A stretch of DNA of 64,000 bases, from assembly GCF_019402645.1 (NCBI RefSeq), contig NZ_VKKS01000001.1:1550970-1614969 (forward strand), written 5' to 3'. This DNA is from Morganella morganii (GTDB lineage Bacteria > Pseudomonadota > Gammaproteobacteria > Enterobacterales > Enterobacteriaceae). The notes below the pieces were generated by a model that was not told where the DNA came from, did not search any database, and saw only the letters and a list, made by a program, of their open reading frames with translations. This document shows, piece by piece, positions 53,688-61,717 of the stretch. The first letter of the stretch is position 1; every line of letters begins with the position of its first letter. A program made the position numbers and the translations under genes.

Positions 53688-55345
53688 TGACCACCTCCGG
53701 TCAGCGCAGCCAGTGCGCTGTTATCATCCATCGGCGTATTACCCAGCGCCTGAGCGCCACCGACAGCAGCCTGCGCCATCTGCATCTGCTGTGCCATAGC
53801 CTGCTGCTGCGCACGCTGTTCACGGATCTGCGCCACCTGCTCATTGGTTGCCACCACAGACGGAGGAACACCGATTGATGCAGCGTAGGCGTCGATAGTT
53901 TCGTCCACGTTGATTTTGTCCAGGGCATCCGGTTTGAACTGACCAATGCCACTGGTGAAGCCGATAAAGCGTTCAATACTGCTGACGCCGATCGCTTTCT
54001 GTGCCTGCGCCATCACTGAGATGTATTCGACTTTCAGCTGCATGCCCTGCATTTCGTCCGGCGGCACCGGCAGCAGGTTGTTCTCTGCCATCACACTGAA
54101 CGTACGGTTAATCAGCTTATCCAGCAGTTCAGAATCCAGGCGCTGCAATACCGGTCCCAGCATCAGCAGTTTTTCCTCCCGCATTTCCGCCACCGCCTCA
54201 ACCGGCATTGAACGGGTATTCACGGTCTGCATCATGCGGAACAGGTCAACGAAATAAGCGTGGTCGATAATCTGGCGGGTGTCCTGGATATCTTCCAGCA
54301 GGCCGTTGGTACCATTGGCCGGTATCTGGAACAGCGGTTTGATCTGGTTGTTCACGTCCGCCATCGGCAGATAGTTAATCCCGCCGGGGATAGTCGAGAT
54401 GCGCTGACTTTTGATTGAGGCCGGAGCCTGTAACGGCGGGTTGGTGATTTTGTCGATCATCTGCGCTTTGCGGCGTTGCAGCAGTTGCAGGGCTTTCACG
54501 CTGCCGAGTGCCACCATTCCCGGACAGGATGAGCCGTAAACGTCCTCGCCGTTCACTTCCCAGCGTGGCGCCATGATCGGGAATTCGTCGTAACCGGATT
54601 CGCGCAACAGCTTGTCGTCAGTGCTGTTCGCCTCGTAATAAACGGACTTGTACGCTTTGTGTTTCGCTTCCAGTTTGCCGGTCTGGCGGTCAAGATTCGG
54701 ATAGACCGCATGAACCACATTCACCCACTGGCCGTACTGGCCGCTGTTCCACTGTGATTTCACTGTATCGCTGACAGCATCAGTACCGAACTCAGTGATC
54801 ACCTGACGCACCGTCATGCTGAATTCACGGACGGCAGTATCGACACTCAGATCCGCGCCGTTGGCAATGTAAAAGCTGCCGGTCGGGAACGGTACGGTAC
54901 GGATTACCCGCTGCGGATCGGCGACAACGGCCATTGCACCGGTGGCGAACGTACCTAAATCCTCGTACATCAGCGGCAATGACTGGTAGAGATTGGAGCG
55001 GTTAAACACTTCGTTCATCCGCTGCTCGACGGTTTCCAGCCAGAGTTTCACCGGGCCGTAGTCCATCAGATCGCGATCAGGTGTTGCCAGGCGGAACCAC
55101 GGACGCGCCGGGCTGGTAATGCCGGACATCATGCCGCTGGATAAGGTACGCGCCGCCATGACGGCAGCAGGGTCAATAATCTTACTGTTACGACGATCAC
55201 CACGGTTAACTTCCGAGGCGGTAAAGCGGGTACTGCGCGGACGGGTGAAATCAGACAGCTCACGCCAGTGCGGCTCAAAAGAGAGACGCTCGGCTTTCAG
55301 CTGAGAGAGTTGCTTATTTAACTGCTGTTTCAGGCTATCTGACAT
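53684..55345 (-). CDS. Portal (head-tail connector) protein
   Basis: A 553-residue portal of the podovirus head-tail connector family: FEPHWRELSDFTRPRSTRF near residue 19, GMMSGITSPARPWFRL, and a Gln/Ala/Met-rich C terminus (AQQQAMAQQMQMAQAA). It forms the dodecameric DNA gate. Downstream of the terminase genes. Confidence 0.88.
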   Translation of the reverse strand: MSDSLKQQLNKQLSQLKAERLSFEPHWRELSDFTRPRSTRFTASEVNRGDRRNSKIIDPAAVMAARTLSSGMMSGITSPARPWFRLATPDRDLMDYGPVKLWLETVEQRMNEVFNRSNLYQSLPLMYEDLGTFATGAMAVVADPQRVIRTVPFPTGSFYIANGADLSVDTAVREFSMTVRQVITEFGTDAVSDTVKSQWNSGQYGQWVNVVHAVYPNLDRQTGKLEAKHKAYKSVYYEANSTDDKLLRESGYDEFPIMAPRWEVNGEDVYGSSCPGMVALGSVKALQLLQRRKAQMIDKITNPPLQAPASIKSQRISTIPGGINYLPMADVNNQIKPLFQIPANGTNGLLEDIQDTRQIIDHAYFVDLFRMMQTVNTRSMPVEAVAEMREEKLLMLGPVLQRLDSELLDKLINRTFSVMAENNLLPVPPDEMQGMQLKVEYISVMAQAQKAIGVSSIERFIGFTSGIGQFKPDALDKINVDETIDAYAASIGVPPSVVATNEQVAQIREQRAQQQAMAQQMQMAQAAVGGAQALGNTPMDDNSALAALTGGGQ

Positions 55346-55360
55346 TATCCGCCCCTGTAA

Positions 55361-55573
55361 TTACTGGCCTAACAGCGTTTTGCCGCTGGTGGACGCGGCA
55401 CCGGTGGCACCCTGCGAACCGGTCAGCATGGTTGATTTACGGCCTGATGCTGCACGGCGGCGGCGCATTTCTTCATCACGGCTGCTGGTGACAGCTTCGT
55501 CCTGCTCCTGTGGTGCTGCCTGAACCGGTGGCGGCGTACTGATTTTCGGCTTACTGAATCCACACATATCCAC
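55361..55573 (-). CDS. Small phage protein between terminase and portal
   Basis: A 70-residue Pro/Gln/Ser-rich, probably disordered protein with a basic middle (EEMRRRRAASGRKSTMLTG). Similar short genes lie beside the portal in related podoviruses. Function unknown. Confidence 0.55.
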   Translation of the reverse strand: MDMCGFSKPKISTPPPVQAAPQEQDEAVTSSRDEEMRRRRAASGRKSTMLTGSQGATGAASTSGKTLLGQ

Positions 55574-55719
55574 ACCTCAATAAGATAAACTAAATTACTT
55601 TATATGGATTGTATATCATGTTAATTGACATTTGAAATAAACATGACTAACATTTTGTTTATCACTCAGCCGTGATTCTCTTTACCCTCCATAACAGGTG
55701 TTGCCAGTGCTACAGCTTT

Positions 55720-55746
55720 TGCCCTCTTCGTGAGGGCATTTTTTTA
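55720..55746 (+). terminator. UUCG-loop terminator before the gp49-like gene
   Basis: GCCCTC-TTCGT-GAGGGC hairpin with a seven-T tail, 20 bases upstream of the ATG at 55766; it ends some plus-strand transcript starting after 55573. Confidence 0.75.
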
Positions 55747-55765
55747 ACAATAGACAGGTGAAATT

Positions 55766-56131
55766 ATGAACAAACCAGATATTGAAACAGAGATTCAGAT
55801 GAAAGGTAAAACTGCTCCGCGAGTTACTCCGGCGCACATTGAAAGCCTGATTACCAGCGAGCACTACTTTACCGCTGCTGATGGCATTGCTGGGTTGTAT
55901 TCCGCAAAAGCACAGCGCTATCCTGATGATGCATCGGTACCACCAGCGCTTAATTTACTGACATTTTGTGTTCTTGTTCTGAAAAACGGTTTTACGGTAA
56001 CCGGGGAATCAGCCTGTGCCAGTCCTGAAAACTTCGATGCAGAGATCGGTCAGAAGATTGCCAGACAGAATGCCGTAAATAAAATCTGGCTGCTGGAAGG
56101 TTATCTGCTAAAACAGAAATTAAGTGAATAA
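55766..56131 (+). CDS. Gp49-family phage protein
   Basis: A 121-residue protein with the family core RVTPAHIESLITSEHYFTAA followed by DGI and, later, LNLLTFCVLVLKNGFTVTGESACASPENF. Found in many tailed phages; function unknown. It is encoded opposite to the late operon, between terminase and portal regions, and has its own terminator. Confidence 0.8.
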   Translation: MNKPDIETEIQMKGKTAPRVTPAHIESLITSEHYFTAADGIAGLYSAKAQRYPDDASVPPALNLLTFCVLVLKNGFTVTGESACASPENFDAEIGQKIARQNAVNKIWLLEGYLLKQKLSE

Positions 56132-56138
56132 TGTCGCG

Positions 56139-56150
56139 GTGACATGTCAC
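56139..56150. repeat. GTGACATGTCAC palindrome
   Basis: A perfect 12-bp palindrome, two CGTGACA-type half-sites facing each other, between the gp49-like gene and its terminator. The same element occurs at 51210 and 59915. Confidence 0.6.
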
Positions 56151-56153
56151 AGT

Positions 56154-56179
56154 AAGCCCGCCGGTGTGCGGGCTTTTTT
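56154..56179. terminator. Terminator between gp49-like gene and terminase
   Basis: AAGCCCGC / GCGGGCTT hairpin and a TTTTT tail. Confidence 0.8.
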
Positions 56180-57662
56180 ATGCGTAGGGATCGTAATCAT
56201 TGTCGGCCACAACTGAGCCGTGAGAAATGTTCTGTTTGAATTGCGGGTCTTTTTTGGTGACCGGATAGGCAAATGTCAGCGCCAGCGCATCACCTTTACC
56301 CGGAGAGCGGCCTATACGTTTTTTTATATCGTCTTTGGCTTCCAGCTGTATTTTACCGTCCAGGCGGACTTTGTATTCAGCAGTAGATAAATCGTCAGCG
56401 GTTTCCTGATCGTCCAGCGCCCCGCCAATCTTGAGCCACGTTTTAACGCTGTTATACATCTCACCGCGCTTGTTAGCCATCTGTGGGTCAGTCGATGAGC
56501 CGTTGAACTGCACCAACTGCCAGTCGCGCCCCCAGTTCATGCCAACGGAACAAATCCCGGTACCGTAGCCGAAATCGATATGCACAGCGTCCGCCTGGAG
56601 GCTGTCTTCAAAATCAGCAATGCGTTTTGCCATGATCACATCATCGGTGGTTTTGGCGCCAGACCATAAAAACTTACAGTGCAGCCCCTGCCGCATGTAG
56701 ATCACCGCATCATCAGCGCCGGAATAGGCAGGATCAACACCGATGATTACCGGAGCATGAGCCACCTCTGCGGCTGTTACCGTGCGTTTCATGGCGGCAT
56801 CGGTAAGGCCGGTCGGGATAAACTGCGTTTCAGATGCTGACGGGAAGATACCGCGCACACGGATTTTGAAGAAGTCACTGTCTTCCCCCATATCTTCTTC
56901 CCACTTTTTTATCTGCTCTTTGTTGGTTCCCTCCACAGTCCGGCTGTCTATCTGCTTTGTGCGCCAGCGGTGTTTAAACTTGCGGAAGCACTCCCGGAAG
57001 CGCCCGGTGTTACGGGTCGGGTTACCAAACGCAATCCAGATAATTTCCGTGTTCTCATCCGTCAGCGCCCCCTCTGCTACTTCCCACACCAGATCGGCAA
57101 TGTTGGATGCCTTATCGAATACCAGAATGATGCGCTTGCCCTGGTTGTGCAGCCCAGCGAATGCCTCGGTGTTGTTCTCTGACCACGGCACAGCATCTGC
57201 CCGCCATGCGTTGGTGTGGTTAGGATCGTTGGAATAGATAGCAGTTTTGGTGCAGGTGAACCAGTCGCGGGTGATGGATAGCCGCTGCCACTTGGCAATT
57301 TCCGGCCATGTTTTAGTTCGCAGCTGGTTTTCAGTGTTGGCGGTGACCACGACTTTACAGTCTTCGCAGGTGTCCATACCCCACTTAATCACCATGGAAA
57401 TGAAAGCCGATTTCCCGATTCCGTGCCCGGATGCACGAGCCAGCAGAAGCGGCTGATGCCTGGTGTCCGGATTTCGCAGATGTTGGCCGATTTCATTCAG
57501 CGCCTCTGACTGCCACTGACGCGGACCGCTGGCCGTTTCCAGTTCGGTTCCCGCCTCGCCCCACGGAAATGCATACAGCGCATAACTGAGCGGGTCATGC
57601 GTGAACATGGCAATATCGTCAATCAGCTGCTCTTCCGGTGATGCAATGGCGCTATCGGTCAT
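56178..57662 (-). CDS. Terminase large subunit
   Basis: A 494-residue packaging ATPase and nuclease. The Walker A is ASGHGIGKSAF (about residues 80-90), and the C-terminal nuclease region has acidic residues in IIGVDPAYSG and VHIDFGYG. The expected Walker B position reads LVFDKAS (codon at 57111-57113 AAG) where relatives usually have Asp-Glu, so the catalytic glutamate may be replaced by lysine. Start overlaps the small-subunit stop by one base. Confidence 0.9.
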   Translation of the reverse strand: MTDSAIASPEEQLIDDIAMFTHDPLSYALYAFPWGEAGTELETASGPRQWQSEALNEIGQHLRNPDTRHQPLLLARASGHGIGKSAFISMVIKWGMDTCEDCKVVVTANTENQLRTKTWPEIAKWQRLSITRDWFTCTKTAIYSNDPNHTNAWRADAVPWSENNTEAFAGLHNQGKRIILVFDKASNIADLVWEVAEGALTDENTEIIWIAFGNPTRNTGRFRECFRKFKHRWRTKQIDSRTVEGTNKEQIKKWEEDMGEDSDFFKIRVRGIFPSASETQFIPTGLTDAAMKRTVTAAEVAHAPVIIGVDPAYSGADDAVIYMRQGLHCKFLWSGAKTTDDVIMAKRIADFEDSLQADAVHIDFGYGTGICSVGMNWGRDWQLVQFNGSSTDPQMANKRGEMYNSVKTWLKIGGALDDQETADDLSTAEYKVRLDGKIQLEAKDDIKKRIGRSPGKGDALALTFAYPVTKKDPQFKQNISHGSVVADNDYDPYA

Positions 57663-58222
57663 TACTCAATGCCCTCTGCTGCCCGCTTACGTGCCGCAGC
57701 CAGTTTATCGGCCAGTGAGATATTAACGTCCACCTGTACGCGGTCGCGGAAAGCATTGATATCGACATGCTTGCCGATGAGTTCCAGCACCTTGAGTTTG
57801 TCCAGGAGCTTCACTTTTTTCAGGCGGGTATCACCGTCAATATCGATGATATCGAATGCGGCCACAGATTTACGCCAGACAGGCGACCATTCACTGATGG
57901 GTTTGATATCACCCTTCTCAGTGAGAATGTCCGCGATATCTGCGTCCAGCATATCCACCAGCCGTTTAAGCACGGTGTCAGCGCTCATCTTGGTGCGCTT
58001 GTTCCGCTGCTGCATAAGCTTGGCGATACGTTCCTGAATACGGGAGTCTGCCATCAGTACCGATGCGCGTTTACAGGCACTGCCGGGAGCATACCCGGCA
58101 GCAATGGCGGCATCAGTCTGATTATCAGGCGCTTTGAGATATTCCTGACAGAAACGCTCCATCTGAGCGTTCAGCGGTGTGGGCTTTCGTGCTGGTGGTT
58201 TGCGTGGTCTTTTGATGGTCAT
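57662..58222 (-). CDS. Terminase small subunit
   Basis: A 186-residue DNA-recognition subunit of the terminase_2 type: LNAQMERFCQEYLKAPDNQTDAAIAAGY holds the HTH-like N-terminal domain (seen at about residues 13-40), and LIGKHVDINAFRDRV lies near the C terminus. I start at 58222 (GAGG upstream) instead of 58252. Confidence 0.85.
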   Translation of the reverse strand: MTIKRPRKPPARKPTPLNAQMERFCQEYLKAPDNQTDAAIAAGYAPGSACKRASVLMADSRIQERIAKLMQQRNKRTKMSADTVLKRLVDMLDADIADILTEKGDIKPISEWSPVWRKSVAAFDIIDIDGDTRLKKVKLLDKLKVLELIGKHVDINAFRDRVQVDVNISLADKLAAARKRAAEGIE

Positions 58223-58413
58223 AATGATTACCTCTTTGTTTATTATGACCAACTAAAAGATAACATTCAAACCCGTAACGTGTTTTGAACTACTGCAAAT
58301 TTTGCAGCAGTTGAATTTTTCGCTATGGGAACCCACATAACGGAACAATATCAGGTAGTTAGTCAGTGTTACCCTCACGTATGAGGGAATCAAATAGGTG
58401 TAATTACACCAGA

Positions 58414-58458
58414 TTAAACCCATTCGAATTCGTCAAAACCTTCAAACTCATCAAGCAT
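58414..58458 (-). CDS. Candidate 14-residue acidic peptide
   Basis: ATG at 58458 with GAGG at a five-base spacing; stop at 58414-58416. The peptide MLDEFEGFDEFEWV holds a repeated DEFE unit. It lies in the 300-base gap upstream of the terminase genes. The strong ribosome binding site is the only support; the rest of the gap holds nothing recognisable. Confidence 0.35.
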   Translation of the reverse strand: MLDEFEGFDEFEWV

Positions 58459-58527
58459 GATAACCTCATAAAATAATTAAATATCAGTTTGTTATAAATA
58501 GTGTCAACCAAATTTCAGCTTTACCTG

Positions 58528-58875
58528 TTATTTGTCAACCACCCCGAGTTTAAGTTCATGCCACCCTCTGGTGTTCCAGCATTCTGCATCACCAGACAGG
58601 CAGCACTCAGTGACCGGCAATGCCTCCCCGCACTTACCACAGCAGCGTTTTGACAGCTCCGCAATCTCACGTTTAAGTCGCGCATCATCGTTGCGTATCA
58701 GCATTTGAATATACTCAGCTTCGTCGTATGGATCACGACCGGGACGGCGCAGCGCACAGTTGCGCTTGATCATCTCATGCTCTTCGGCTTCAATCTGCCA
58801 CTGAGGGATTACCATACCGGCACTACGCTGGCGTTTACGCTGTGCTGCTTTGCGTTCTGCGGATGATTTAGCCAT
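58528..58875 (-). CDS. Phage protein with C-terminal zinc-ribbon-like cysteines
   Basis: A 115-residue protein with a basic N terminus (KSSAERKAAQRKRQRSAG) and a helical middle. The C-terminal cluster CCGKCGEALPVTECCLSG could bind zinc. No function known. I start at 58875 (MAKSSAER), overlapping the gene upstream by 8 bases. Confidence 0.6.
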   Translation of the reverse strand: MAKSSAERKAAQRKRQRSAGMVIPQWQIEAEEHEMIKRNCALRRPGRDPYDEAEYIQMLIRNDDARLKREIAELSKRCCGKCGEALPVTECCLSGDAECWNTRGWHELKLGVVDK

Positions 58876-59050
58876 TGTTCCGCTCCTCATCAATCACCTT
58901 TTGGCATATTGCCTGCGCCCTGTCGCCAGCTATCAGCTCGCGTGTTTTTGCATACAGAGCAAGGCGGCGCGGAAAGTATTCAGACCCATACCACGCGCAT
59001 GCTGCAAGGGCACGACTGGCGATAAGAGCAATGCGCTGCGTTTCTGTCAT
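58868..59050 (-). CDS. Small phage protein
   Basis: A 60-residue helical, basic protein (TETQRIALIASRALAACAWY). It overlaps genes on both sides, as is common in phage accessory regions. No family recognised. Confidence 0.5.
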   Translation of the reverse strand: MTETQRIALIASRALAACAWYGSEYFPRRLALYAKTRELIAGDRAQAICQKVIDEERNNG

Positions 59051-59478
59051 TCCAGCACCCCCTCCGGAATCTCCACCGTGTCGCCAAGTTTTGACATTCC
59101 AACCACCGCACGGCAGATTGCAATTTTCGCGTTATCTCCGGTGAAATATTCACCCATCAACAATGGCGATGTTGCACTCCACGGCTCATGCTCTTCATCG
59201 TTACAGAACGAAACATCAATCATGTAGTGTTCCAGAAGCCTGCCGCACTCAGCCCAATCGCCTGAATATCTACTTATGAAAAAATTAATAGGTAGCTTCC
59301 CTTTCGGCGGGAAGGTATACCCATGGGATAGTAAATTCAGTGGTGCCAATACCACGCCTTCGTTTTTTCCGTCAGCATCAGGCGGAACCTGTATTAACTC
59401 ATACCCGCCAACTGCCAGCGCCACCGCATAATCCAGCACCCGGCCTGAAAGATCACTCGTTTTTACGGTTTTCATCAC
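59047..59478 (-). CDS. NinX-like protein (DUF2591)
   Basis: A 143-residue protein of the DUF2591/NinX type: LSGRVLDYAVALAVGGYE near the start, FFISRYSGDWAECGRLLEHY mid-protein, and PLLMGEYFTGDNAKIAICRA near the end. A common lambdoid accessory protein of unknown role. Stop and start overlap the neighbours. Confidence 0.8.
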   Translation of the reverse strand: MMKTVKTSDLSGRVLDYAVALAVGGYELIQVPPDADGKNEGVVLAPLNLLSHGYTFPPKGKLPINFFISRYSGDWAECGRLLEHYMIDVSFCNDEEHEPWSATSPLLMGEYFTGDNAKIAICRAVVGMSKLGDTVEIPEGVLE

Positions 59479-59684
59479 TCCTCCGGTGGCTGTGGCAGTG
59501 CCGGGATACTTGACCAGTACAGAAAGTTATTAGGCCACTGGCGGATAACCCAATCCTGAACGATTGTTTTCTTCGGTTCACCGTCGTAATTCCCGCCGAC
59601 ATATTTTTTCCTGCACAATGCGATAACCTGATAATTATGCTCTTTAGTTTCAGGGAGCTGATCGCTCGTCTTAATCCAGTTCAT
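59475..59684 (-). CDS. DUF551 protein
   Basis: A 69-residue protein with the DUF551 pattern WIKTSDQLPETKEHNYQVIA and closing WSSIPALPQPPEE. Function unknown; usual in enterobacterial prophages. Overlaps neighbours by 4 and 14 bases. Confidence 0.75.
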   Translation of the reverse strand: MNWIKTSDQLPETKEHNYQVIALCRKKYVGGNYDGEPKKTIVQDWVIRQWPNNFLYWSSIPALPQPPEE

Positions 59685-59880
59685 TGGTAGTTAACTCCCT
59701 GCCAAAAACACGTTTAAAATCCAGTCGCAAAAGGCGAAACATAACCCGCTCGCACCGGTATGGCTTATACAACTTCCGGTTATAGTCTTTGCAATTCCTG
59801 ATATATTTCAGTTTTCTCGCCATACGCTCTTCGTTATACGCCCACATCAGCGCTTTAAAATCTGTTCCCTTACCATTCAT
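59671..59880 (-). CDS. Small basic phage protein
   Basis: A 69-residue Lys/Arg/Tyr-rich protein (YIRNCKDYNRKLYKPYRCER). Its coding start at 59880 lies just below the TCGTGACATGTCACGA palindrome. No family recognised. Confidence 0.5.
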   Translation of the reverse strand: MNGKGTDFKALMWAYNEERMARKLKYIRNCKDYNRKLYKPYRCERVMFRLLRLDFKRVFGRELTTNELD

Positions 59881-59914
59881 TACTCCTCCAATGGTTAATT
59901 TTTTAATTAATTTT

Positions 59915-59932
59915 ATCGTGACATGTCACGAT
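59915..59932. repeat. ATCGTGACATGTCACGAT palindrome
   Basis: A perfect 18-bp palindrome, the longest of three related elements in the phage, 35 bases upstream of the gene ending at 59671. Half-sites equal the CGTGACA iteron of the replication gene. The rest of 59881-60082 is AT-rich and empty. Confidence 0.65.
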
Positions 59933-60082
59933 TGTTTATTTATCTGAATAGACCAAGATACCTCAGAAAAATCGACACATAACAGCATGATTTTTAACTC
60001 ATAACTTATTACCGATATCATTCACCAATAAAATAACCCGCTCACAAACTTACCCGATGGTAATAAGTTCACAATTCCGCCG

Positions 60083-60445
60083 TTATTCCGGTAACCTTAC
60101 CGTTATCTTCCCGGTCTCACCCCACACCTTGGAAACCGCCACATTCCAGACCTTGCAATCATCATCAAACAGCGCATCCATCAGGGCTTTAAGCAGGTTA
60201 TCGACATCCGGCTTCTGCTGATGCGGCTGCCCGGCCATGTTCCGCTTCTTAACCCCGGACCAGCTTTTCGGCATCGGCATCTGAAAAACGATTTCAGCAC
60301 CTGATTCCGGCAGCGTTATGCGGCGCAGCCGTGCTTCGTCACAGAATGCCCTGTAACGCATAACCGCCGGTCGTTTCTGCCACTTATCCCGCTGTGTCAT
60401 GCGCGGCTTTGGTACCGGCGTGATATCGAACTCGTTAACCCGCAT
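60083..60445 (-). CDS. rusA: RusA-family Holliday junction resolvase
   Basis: A 120-residue endonuclease cutting four-way DNA junctions. The acidic active site is in KPDVDNLLKALMDALFDDD, after basic PVPKPRMTQRDKWQKRP. Typical of lambdoid late-early regions. Overlaps the upstream gene by 11 bases. Confidence 0.9.
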   Translation of the reverse strand: MRVNEFDITPVPKPRMTQRDKWQKRPAVMRYRAFCDEARLRRITLPESGAEIVFQMPMPKSWSGVKKRNMAGQPHQQKPDVDNLLKALMDALFDDDCKVWNVAVSKVWGETGKITVRLPE

Positions 60446-60857
60446 TGTTCCTGGCCTTTTTCAGTAGTGAATCAAACAGTTTCTGCATCCGTGCCGGTTC
60501 GCCATACTGCTCAATCGGCTGGCGCACTCTCGGCTTTCGCTCTGTCACCCGGGGTTTCGCTGCCGTCTCCTCGCTGCGCTCATGGCTGCGCCTGAGAGCT
60601 TTAGCTATATTCTCGCGCCTGGTCTGAGCCTGATTCTCAAGCCCTTCCCGGTGGTCATACCGAAGCCAGTGGACGAAGTTGTAGGAGTTTCTTTTGCGCC
60701 CTATCACATTCCAGCGATACAGCTGGTCGAGCGCATACCGCACCGCAGATATTCCGACCTTCCGTTTGTGGTCGTTCCTGATAGCGACCACCAGCTGCAT
60801 GGCAGTGAGATCCGGCTTATCCGCAAGAACCCTAACGATGTAGTCCTGAACCCGCAT
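60435..60857 (-). CDS. Phage protein with winged-helix-like N terminus
   Basis: A 140-residue protein. Residues 1-60 (RVQDYIVRVLADKPDLTAMQ, then SAVRYALDQLYRWNVIGRKR) look like a winged helix; the C-terminal half is very basic (RRENIAKALRRSHERSEETA). It could be a regulator or recombination accessory. A TTACC-TTACA-GGTAA inverted repeat lies 17 bases upstream. Confidence 0.5.
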   Translation of the reverse strand: MRVQDYIVRVLADKPDLTAMQLVVAIRNDHKRKVGISAVRYALDQLYRWNVIGRKRNSYNFVHWLRYDHREGLENQAQTRRENIAKALRRSHERSEETAAKPRVTERKPRVRQPIEQYGEPARMQKLFDSLLKKARNNAG

Positions 60858-60873
60858 ATAGCCCCCATGGTAA

Positions 60874-60888
60874 TTACCTTACAGGTAA
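60874..60888. promoter_or_regulatory. Inverted repeat upstream of the winged-helix gene
   Basis: TTACC-TTACA-GGTAA overlapping GGTAATTACC; it could be an operator for the adjacent regulator-like protein or a short RNA hairpin. Nothing else is seen in 60858-61063. Confidence 0.3.
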
Positions 60889-61063
60889 ATATAACCATAT
60901 TGTTTATCTTTTCAAGAATAAAAATACCAATATGCCGCATGAGGTTAAAACGCCCTGTATCGAATTCTGAGATACCTTTAAAACCACATCATGAAAACGT
61001 ACTGACCACATAGTTAAAACCTCGCTCCGTTGCGCTGGCTTACGATTTTGATGATTCATACAC

Positions 61064-61717
61064 TCAGGCAGATCGTTGTTTCTTTCTTTCGAGCATTTCC
61101 ATCCATGCCGGAGGCGGACGGGTTTTATCTTCCATGCGCAGAACCGGACGGGGTATCGGCTCGCCTTTGGCTACACGGTCAGCCCACTGCCGGATCATCT
61201 TCGCCAGGCGCTTTTCAACCTCAGACTCAGTCAGCCGCAGGTCATGCACCTTGTTTCTCAGTTCCGTGAAGATCCAGTACTGCACCGGGTGCCGGAATGG
61301 GTACATCTCAGCACTGCGGTAATAACCCCGCTCCGCCATGTATTTATTAAAATCACGCAGCATGTCGTCGAACGGGATCCCGAATGCGTTTGAGTCCACC
61401 AGCTTATCCGACAACATCACAATCACGTCAGACAGTTCAGGCGGCCACGGATTGCCATTCATGCAGCGATCCAGGCTGAATGTGAATATCATCTCAAACT
61501 GATCGTCACTCAATCCGGCGGTCGCTCGCTTCCACATCGATGACGGCTCCTCGTTGTTCTTCCTGGTCCATTTGTCCCCGTACAGCTCGATCATTTTCCA
61601 CCAGAGCTGCAACAGCCTCTGGTCCGTGGTTGTCGTGGACGCTTTGCAGGAATTTCTGCATGGCTCTGGATTTTCCGGCAAAAGGACTGCCGGTCTGGTT
61701 GTGTTTATTTGTCCCAT
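61064..61717 (-). CDS. Lambda P-like replication protein (helicase loader)
   Basis: A 217-residue protein with the replication P signature in its second half: [40 protein letters not shown] and [13 protein letters not shown]-type proteins bring the host DnaB helicase to the phage origin. The ATG at 61717 has GGGGGA five bases upstream, even though it lies 212 bases inside the end of the initiator gene. Confidence 0.85.
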   Translation of the reverse strand: MGQINTTRPAVLLPENPEPCRNSCKASTTTTDQRLLQLWWKMIELYGDKWTRKNNEEPSSMWKRATAGLSDDQFEMIFTFSLDRCMNGNPWPPELSDVIVMLSDKLVDSNAFGIPFDDMLRDFNKYMAERGYYRSAEMYPFRHPVQYWIFTELRNKVHDLRLTESEVEKRLAKMIRQWADRVAKGEPIPRPVLRMEDKTRPPPAWMEMLERKKQRSA

